From Beroe ovata (taxonomy: Eukaryota; Ctenophora; Nuda; Beroida; Beroidae): 10,736 nt of DNA. This document shows positions 6,428 through 10,736 of the stretch, one piece after another; within the stretch, counting starts at the first letter, position 1, and each line of letters opens with the position of its first letter. The stretch is from positions 6,774 to 17,509 of the forward strand of contig CAMPET010000467.1 of assembly GCA_946803715.1 (NCBI GenBank), given 5' to 3'. A program made the position numbers and the translations under genes. The notes below the pieces were generated by a model. That model searched no databases and was not told the origin of the DNA. It worked only from the letters and a program-made list of their open reading frames with translations.

Positions 6428-6523
6428 TTAGACCTTGCCAATCCAGTCGAAGGTTTTCAAGGAAAATTCGGCAACTTGTGCAGGTGTCGATGCAACAATA
6501 AGGCAATGATAACGCAACGATAA
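6428..6523 (+). CDS. Weak candidate exon behind a strong splice acceptor
   Basis: TTCTTTTTGTCTCGCTGCAG ends at 6427 and is one of the best acceptors in the window. In the first frame 31 residues follow, starting LDLANPVEGFQGKFGNLCRC, to a TAA at 6521-6523. An internal donor CAG|GTGTCG (6484) would shorten the exon. The second half of the frame runs into the CAACAATAAG repeat, which argues against it being coding to the stop. No neighbouring exons or homologue were recognised. Confidence 0.2.
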   Translation, partial: LDLANPVEGFQGKFGNLCRCRCNNKAMITQR

Positions 6524-6712
6524 GGCAGCAATAAGACAACAACAACACACCAATAAGACAACAATAGCGGAACAACTGAGTCAAATGAAGACACTAGACA
6601 ACAATTAGGCAACAATAAGACTACAAACCCCGTTTTGCCTAATATGGCGACTGTCGACTTACATTTACTTTAAGAAAACAATAACACATCAATAACACAA
6701 CAATAAGACATC
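6489..6712. repeat. CAACAATAAG-type degenerate minisatellite
   Basis: Units of about 10-11 bp (CAACAATAAGG, CAACAATAAGA and variants such as CGATAAGG) recur through 6489-6560, 6594-6630 and 6673-6712, interrupted by unique sequence including TGGCGACTGTCGAC. All copies are in the same orientation. Confidence 0.8.
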
Positions 6713-7337
6713 CATTAATTGCGTTAAAGGTGACAAATAAGTGAAGTTATTCATAGAGTCAAAAAATAACTGTTTCCTGACACTGTATATAGATTTTGGG
6801 GTCATGAGGATGTGGCTTCTCGATCTTTTGAGTGTTACAAAAGTTTGAATTCCGAGTAATTTGCAAAATGAATGAGCTGTGAAATGAGCTACATCATCTG
6901 TGTGCCAGTAGTGTGCCATGTGATAGATATGGTCGTCCGTCAGTGTGCGTACTAGAAGTCTGCAGTCATGGTCAGTCACACTGTGACTATCTGCTAGGGT
7001 CCGTGTCTTCCGTGTACCATGTTACTTAGCAAAATCTCATGTGTCATGTGTGTGAGAATTAATCATTGAACAGTGCAGTGGATAATGATTATACCAGCTT
7101 GTGTGGGCTTGCTCCTTTATAATACACACTCGTGCGCGCGTCTCTCCAACACGTGTCACACTTTTGTTTGATCACGTGATCATGTTTTTACAGTTCACCG
7201 CGCGCGGCACGCGCACACACACACATGCGGGGAGTTAATTCAGTGATTAGCTGACAGTTAATCTTATCATGTATACAAACTGTTATGCAGTGGGGTAGGA
7301 ACCTATATGCTCATAGTTGTCATTGTGGCGGTGAATG

Positions 7338-7340
<3 letters not shown>
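6713..7340. other. Gene-free region with palindromes and Z-DNA-prone runs
   Basis: No supported gene; a 96-codon minus frame (6689-6979) lacks any recognisable feature. Items seen: TTTATAATA at about 7116-7124, alternating GC runs near 7131-7140 and 7199-7206, a mixed GC/AC purine-pyrimidine alternation at about 7207-7229, and the palindrome at 7169-7182. The cluster could be a promoter-like segment, but no transcript start or exon is evident beside it. Confidence 0.5.
7169..7182. promoter_or_regulatory. 14-bp palindrome with a CACGTG E-box
   Basis: TGATCACGTGATCA is a perfect palindrome containing CACGTG, the core bound by bHLH-type factors. A second ACGTG lies at 7151. A binding role is inferred from the motif only. 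Confidence 0.4.

Positions 7341-7380
<40 letters not shown>
7341..7380. repeat. (TG)20 microsatellite
   Basis: Twenty uninterrupted TG units, followed by TACGCC, an ambiguous base (N at 7389) and a few more TG. The N probably reflects read conflict near the repeat. The two open frames translating it (7285-7569 plus, 7320-7502 minus) are repeat artefacts. Confidence 0.98.
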
Positions 7381-7384
<4 letters not shown>

Positions 7385-7657
7385 CCTGNGTGTGTGCGCA
7401 TGAGGACATCGCTAAGACATGTGTAATGCTACCATTCACTCCGAATATATCGTTCCACCAGGACTCAGGTCCCAGGTGCACCCACCATAGGGTTTGTGAC
7501 ATCTATAAGCGTCGTATGGAGACACCTTCTCCAAAAATTTCAAATTATGTTTGTGAGATCAGTGATTAATCTCTCTCCTATGAACAGATTTGACCACCGC
7601 GACCGCTCACCAGTATGCTACGAAAATTGCATTATTTTGGTTTGCAATCGACCTTAA

Positions 7658-7693
7658 TAATCTATGATTGTTATTTAATCTATGATTGTTATT
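7658..7693. repeat. Two perfect copies of an 18-bp unit
   Basis: TAATCTATGATTGTTATT occurs twice head to tail, the second copy starting at 7676. Confidence 0.95.
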
Positions 7694-8278
7694 TAATGCG
7701 GTTAAGATTCTCATCTTATCGACGGACAACGTTCACATGGTGCTCAACACAGTTTAAATCCTCTATAATTATTATTATCGTGCGGGAGTCATCACCGCAG
7801 TCCACTGAAGATGGGCATTGGCCGGGCCGCATTTACCCCAGCCCATATCCCCTGCCAAGTGCCATTTCGTAGAACTTTCTAGGCCCGTAGTAGAATAGCT
7901 TGATCGAACCTTACTCATCAACGACTAATTAATTTAACAATTATATTGTGTGATGAACTGTGTGCATTATATACTCTCATCATCATATGATGATTTGATC
8001 ATTATATATTTCACGATTTATCTCTCCCTCCAATTCCATCTCTCTCCTTCTCTCAATGGGGCAATTATCATTGTGCCAGTGTGGCATGATCTGGAGTTTA
8101 AGTATTACCGTGTAGTGATCTAATTCATACATACTCGATCGCACAATATAATGTTGGTCTGTGCACTTTACGCAACAAAACACGTACGCGATGACAGGAT
8201 TTGGTGAACTGACTAGGTAAATCTTCAGTTCACATTGAAACTGCATCCGGACGGAATTTTAGAACGGTATTTTTATGA

Positions 8279-8404
8279 GGGCGCTTTTCGGGCGCAATTT
8301 TAGCTGCTCATGTCCTCATTTGCCAACAATAAGGTCACTTGAACTTATTGAGGTGTTTCATAGGTGTTTCATAGGTGTCGCGTCTATTTTCCCGAAAAGG
8401 GCCC
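8279..8404. repeat. Possible decayed MITE with 14-bp inverted ends
   Basis: GGGCGCTTTTCGGG (8279-8292) and CCCGAAAAGGGCCC (8391-8404) are inverted with 13 of 14 positions matching, 98 bp apart. No target duplication is visible. Inside lies a direct repeat AGGTGTTTCAT (8351, 8362, and a partial copy at 8373). Confidence 0.35.
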
Positions 8405-8749
8405 CCCTCTGTATTGGGGCTGAATGTGAAACGCCCCAGAAATACTGGCCTTAGTCAGGATTCTATAGCCGACTTATTTACCGCTATTCATATGGCAAAT
8501 GAACAACTGTTTTCATCATATGTGCATAAGTTGAAAAAGAGCAAATCACGATAATTGTGCTATACGACCGTCGCGCGTTCTTTTCAACATGACACTGCTG
8601 CGTGATTGTTGACATCAGCACAATTTCACAGAATTTTCCATCAAAACGCGGTTTTATACTGGCCATTATGCACTCTAAAATATCACGACATTTCGCGTAC
8701 GCATCATCACAATATTATATTTTTGTTCACTTTCGTTTTTTTACGGCTC

Positions 8750-8773
8750 TGACGCATATATATATATGCGTCA
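8750..8773. repeat. Perfect 24-bp palindrome TGACGC-(AT)6-GCGTCA
   Basis: Bases 8750-8755 and 8768-8773 are TGACGC and GCGTCA around twelve alternating A/T. The symmetry is complete. TGACG/CGTCA are CREB/ATF half-sites, so it may be a cruciform-prone or factor-binding site. GGCTCTGACG recurs at 8865-8874. Confidence 0.85.
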
Positions 8774-9041
8774 TATAATATGTGCTTTTTCCCCAATGGC
8801 CGAAATAGTTACAGTTTGGCTCACTTTCTATTTAGCTCTTATTAGGTGGTTTGTTATTTGCTGTGGCTCTGACGAAATCCTAGTAGTAGCTGTTACAGAA
8901 GTACTCGTTTTGACCGCTCTAAGAGCAAAGCGACGGATACCTGGCATTTTATCCCCTCTAATTTTGCTGGAAAATTGACACCACAACACTTCATTCATGC
9001 GCGCAATATGAGTCATCATGATCATATACACTAGCTCTCAG

Positions 9042-9246
9042 CATTGTGTGTCTGTGTGTGTGCGTATGTGTATGTGCTTTTCTGTCAGTGTCTATAATCT
9101 GCTGTTTCTCTGTCTGTGTTGCTGTCTAATGTCTATGTCTGTTTAATCTCCTTATTTTGACCTCCATGAGACCACTTTCTGACCATTTTTGACCCCTTAC
9201 TAACCCCCTGCTGACCCCCTGCTGACCCCCTACTGACCCCCCTTAC
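9042..9246. repeat. Low-complexity TG / TCTG / CTGACCCCCTG tract
   Basis: Degenerate TG repeats (9042-9080) pass into TCTG-rich sequence and then an 11-bp tandem repeat, CTAACCCCCTG then CTGACCCCCTG (9200-9241, about four units). The last part has the same CTRAC-plus-C-run character as the intronic arrays at 429-592 and 2034-2140, and it also ends just before a good splice acceptor (9259). Confidence 0.75.
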
Positions 9247-9259
9247 TTTCTATTCTCAG

Positions 9260-9289
9260 TTATACGCTTATTCAATTCCATTGGAGTAG
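9260..9289 (+). CDS. Weak candidate terminal microexon (LYAYSIPLE, stop)
   Basis: The acceptor CTTACTTTCTATTCTCAG (ending 9259) is strong and preceded by the CTGACCCC array. In phase 0 nine residues, LYAYSIPLE, precede TAG. The style recalls the tyrosine modules of the gene at 1-2316, but nine residues are too few to judge, and no partner exon was found upstream in this window. Other frames stay open for 18-20 codons. Confidence 0.15.
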   Translation, partial: LYAYSIPLE

Positions 9290-10419
9290 GATACTATATT
9301 GGTATAGTAATGTTGGTTAATTAGTTATAATTAGTTAATTATAGGCAGCAGCATGATAAGAATCGGGATGGGACTATCCCTAGATGACATCATAAATGAT
9401 AATTACACTTGTAGGAGAGACACCGCTAAATAATATGTCACTCCATTTGAATTATGATTAACATAACAAACACTGCTCATTGGTCAACATATACAACGTC
9501 CCTGTTAATTGTCTAATTATCTGATTACTAACGAATTACCCCTAATTGCTATTCTCATGAGAACTTCCGGTTCACGAAATGGTGGGCTGCATGGTAGTTG
9601 CTCTCACTCACACATTAGCTTGTCTCGCTTTAAACCAGTCTATCTCGTGTTATCGCCCACCATGCGTTTTGTTTCTGTGGTGTGATCCATGAGGGCATGA
9701 GGGGGCGTCTTTAGCAGACAGGACGTACTACAAGGGCAATGTGGTATTAGGGCAATGTGGTGTTTCAATCGGAACAAGGAATGAAACTTTTGCTGCGAGT
9801 TCACCGTCCACCATTATTCTAGTCCACCTCTGTAGTTAGTTACGAAATCTGACTCAAAATGAAAACTGTGTCCACATTATATCCTTAGATAAGCATGTTC
9901 TAGCTGCGATAGCACATCCGCTGACCCGCTGTTCTACTTCTATGATACGCAGATATCAACTCAAAAATAGACGCCCAAACATTTCTGTGATCAGCTGTTA
10001 ACAGAAATATTGGTCGAGTATTATTATGTGTACTGTGTGTTTAACTGTAGCGACCCGCGTGCATATGTGTGCACGGAATCACGATGTGATTGTGCAGGTG
10101 CGTACTCTCATCGGTGCTGGATTGATGACAGCTTTGAGTCTTGCGCGGCTTGCCTCAGGGTGTGCGCGCGCAGGGCACAAATCCTCAAATATTGATCCTA
10201 GCATGGGGTAGCCTAGCAACGGCAGTTGTTTTACATCCCCCATAATAAGTTGTCAGACTTGTGGATTTATCTGACGAAAGTTTCCATTAGTTTAACAGAA
10301 ACAGCTGTAACATAAATCTGACTTTTATATTTCTACGGATTGCAACAGTATTATGTGACCGGATGAGGTAATATTTCCTCAGCCGAAATTTTAGTTCTTA
10401 TATTCTTTGTCTGCTTCAG
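9290..10419. other. Gene-free region
   Basis: No supported gene. There is an AT-rich TTAATTAGTTATAATTAG stretch (about 9317-9342), a 16-bp tandem duplication AGGGCAATGTGGTRTT (9733-9764), and TG/GC alternating patches around 10060-10170. Two overlapping plus frames at 10010-10211 show no protein-like features. Confidence 0.55.
9733..9764. repeat. 16-bp tandem duplication
   Basis: AGGGCAATGTGGTATT is followed directly by AGGGCAATGTGGTGTT, one base different. Confidence 0.95.
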
Positions 10420-10500
10420 AAGATTTCTGACTCACATGTAAAGACCCTGATGATTGTCTACAAGTTTCCATCTTATGGAGCATTTCTAACTCCATCCTGA
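10420..10500 (+). CDS. Weak candidate terminal exon with downstream AATAAA
   Basis: The acceptor TTCTTTGTCTGCTTCAG ends at 10419. In phase 0 the frame reads 26 residues, KISDSHVKTLMIVYKFPSYG onward, to TGA at 10498-10500. An early donor CAT|GTAAAG (10438) would make it an 18-nt microexon instead. An AATAAA follows at 10615. No upstream exon was found to join, so this rests on splice and polyadenylation signals only. Confidence 0.2.
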   Translation, partial: KISDSHVKTLMIVYKFPSYGAFLTPS

Positions 10501-10614
10501 TTCCTGCCTATATGTATTACCTGGTACCTACAAGTAGTAGTACCCCGCATAATGATGGACATATCTGCACTATCGTGCACGAGCGTTGGCGATAGTTTCC
10601 GCGACTATCTCAAC

Positions 10615-10620
10615 AATAAA
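10615..10620 (+). terminator. AATAAA polyadenylation signal candidate
   Basis: A canonical hexamer in CAACAATAAAAACTCC, 115 bp after the stop of the candidate exon 10420-10500. Confidence 0.25.
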
Positions 10621-10705
10621 AACTCCACCGATTTATGCATATCTCATTCAAACGAATATGCGATCACAACTTATCTCTGAACTGTACACGCCACTCCTCA
10701 TCATG

Positions 10706-10706
<1 letters not shown>

Positions 10707-10736
<30 letters not shown>
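10707..10736. repeat. (CA)15 microsatellite at the window edge
   Basis: Fifteen CA units run to the last base, so the true length is unknown; the sequence may end here because of the repeat. Confidence 0.97.

Larger units (their letters stand above)
7381..9041. other. Gene-free region with short repeats
   Basis: No supported gene in 1.6 kb. It contains an 18-bp tandem duplication (7658-7693), a perfect 16-bp palindrome ATCATCATATGATGAT (7979-7994), an inverted repeat (8279-8404), a hairpin TGGGGC/GCCCCA (8415-8438), an 11-bp AGGTGTTTCAT triplet (8351-8378) and a 24-bp palindrome (8750-8773). The frame at 8766-8978 (plus) is hydrophobic but has no other support. Confidence 0.6.

Noticed and set aside
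6689-6979. 96-codon minus frame
   Set aside because: Starts in unique sequence and ends in the CAACAATAAG repeat; no recognisable motif and no flanking signals.
7285-7569. Frames through the (TG)20 repeat
   Set aside because: Val-Cys / Thr-His dipeptide runs are direct translations of the microsatellite, and an N interrupts them.
8766-8978. 70-codon plus frame with two hydrophobic stretches
   Set aside because: Looks membrane-like, but its ATG is inside the 24-bp palindrome and the opposite strand is equally open, so composition by chance is the simpler reading.
1-10736. tRNA, rRNA or CRISPR-like arrays
   Set aside because: No T-loop/anticodon arrangement, no rRNA core sequence and no regularly spaced repeats with unique spacers were seen; the tandem repeats are head to tail.

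Overview
The window looks like nuclear DNA of an invertebrate animal. It has GT-AG introns, very small exons, (TG)n/(CA)n microsatellites, a palindromic MITE-like element, AT-rich spacers and a single assembly N (7389). There is no bacterial-style gene packing, and no rRNA or tRNA was recognised. The small introns and the receptor-tail style of the coding parts would suit an early-branching animal such as a sponge, but nothing visible fixes the taxon.

Region 1 (1-2316, + strand) is the 3' end of a multi-exon gene that simple ORF calling misses. I rebuilt five internal exons or exon edges plus a terminal exon: 347-388, 604-645, 793-852, 1146-1193, 1395-1469 and 2164-2316, with a probable exon end at 1-13. 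Every junction is phase 0. Almost every exon is one short tyrosine module of the type acidic/Pro-x-Y-x-x-[I/V]. Together they read as the cytoplasmic tail of a signalling receptor or scaffold with repeated SH2-binding (ITIM-like) tyrosines, built by tandem duplication of symmetric microexons. The extracellular and membrane parts, if any, lie left of the window. A perfect 111-bp-arm foldback element with TA target duplication (56-319) sits in the first visible intron, and several introns carry C-rich tandem repeats built on TGACACC / CTRAC words.

Region 2 (2317-3985) holds a convergent minus-strand, apparently intronless gene (2958-3746). It encodes a 262-residue protein starting MGACVSS, a strong N-myristoylation plus palmitoylation signature, followed by a basic Ser/Arg/Lys-rich half and an acidic C-terminus. 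A TATA box lies about 90 bp upstream of its ATG. A membrane-anchored adaptor or effector is a reasonable reading, and a link to the neighbouring tyrosine tail is only a hypothesis.

Region 3 (about 3986-10736) has no convincing gene. It contains degenerate inverted repeats, small tandem repeats, palindromes, microsatellites and a few isolated exon-like stretches behind good splice acceptors (5887, 6428, 9260, 10420). Two of these have an AATAAA downstream. They are recorded with low confidence. The long open frames in this region look like chance.
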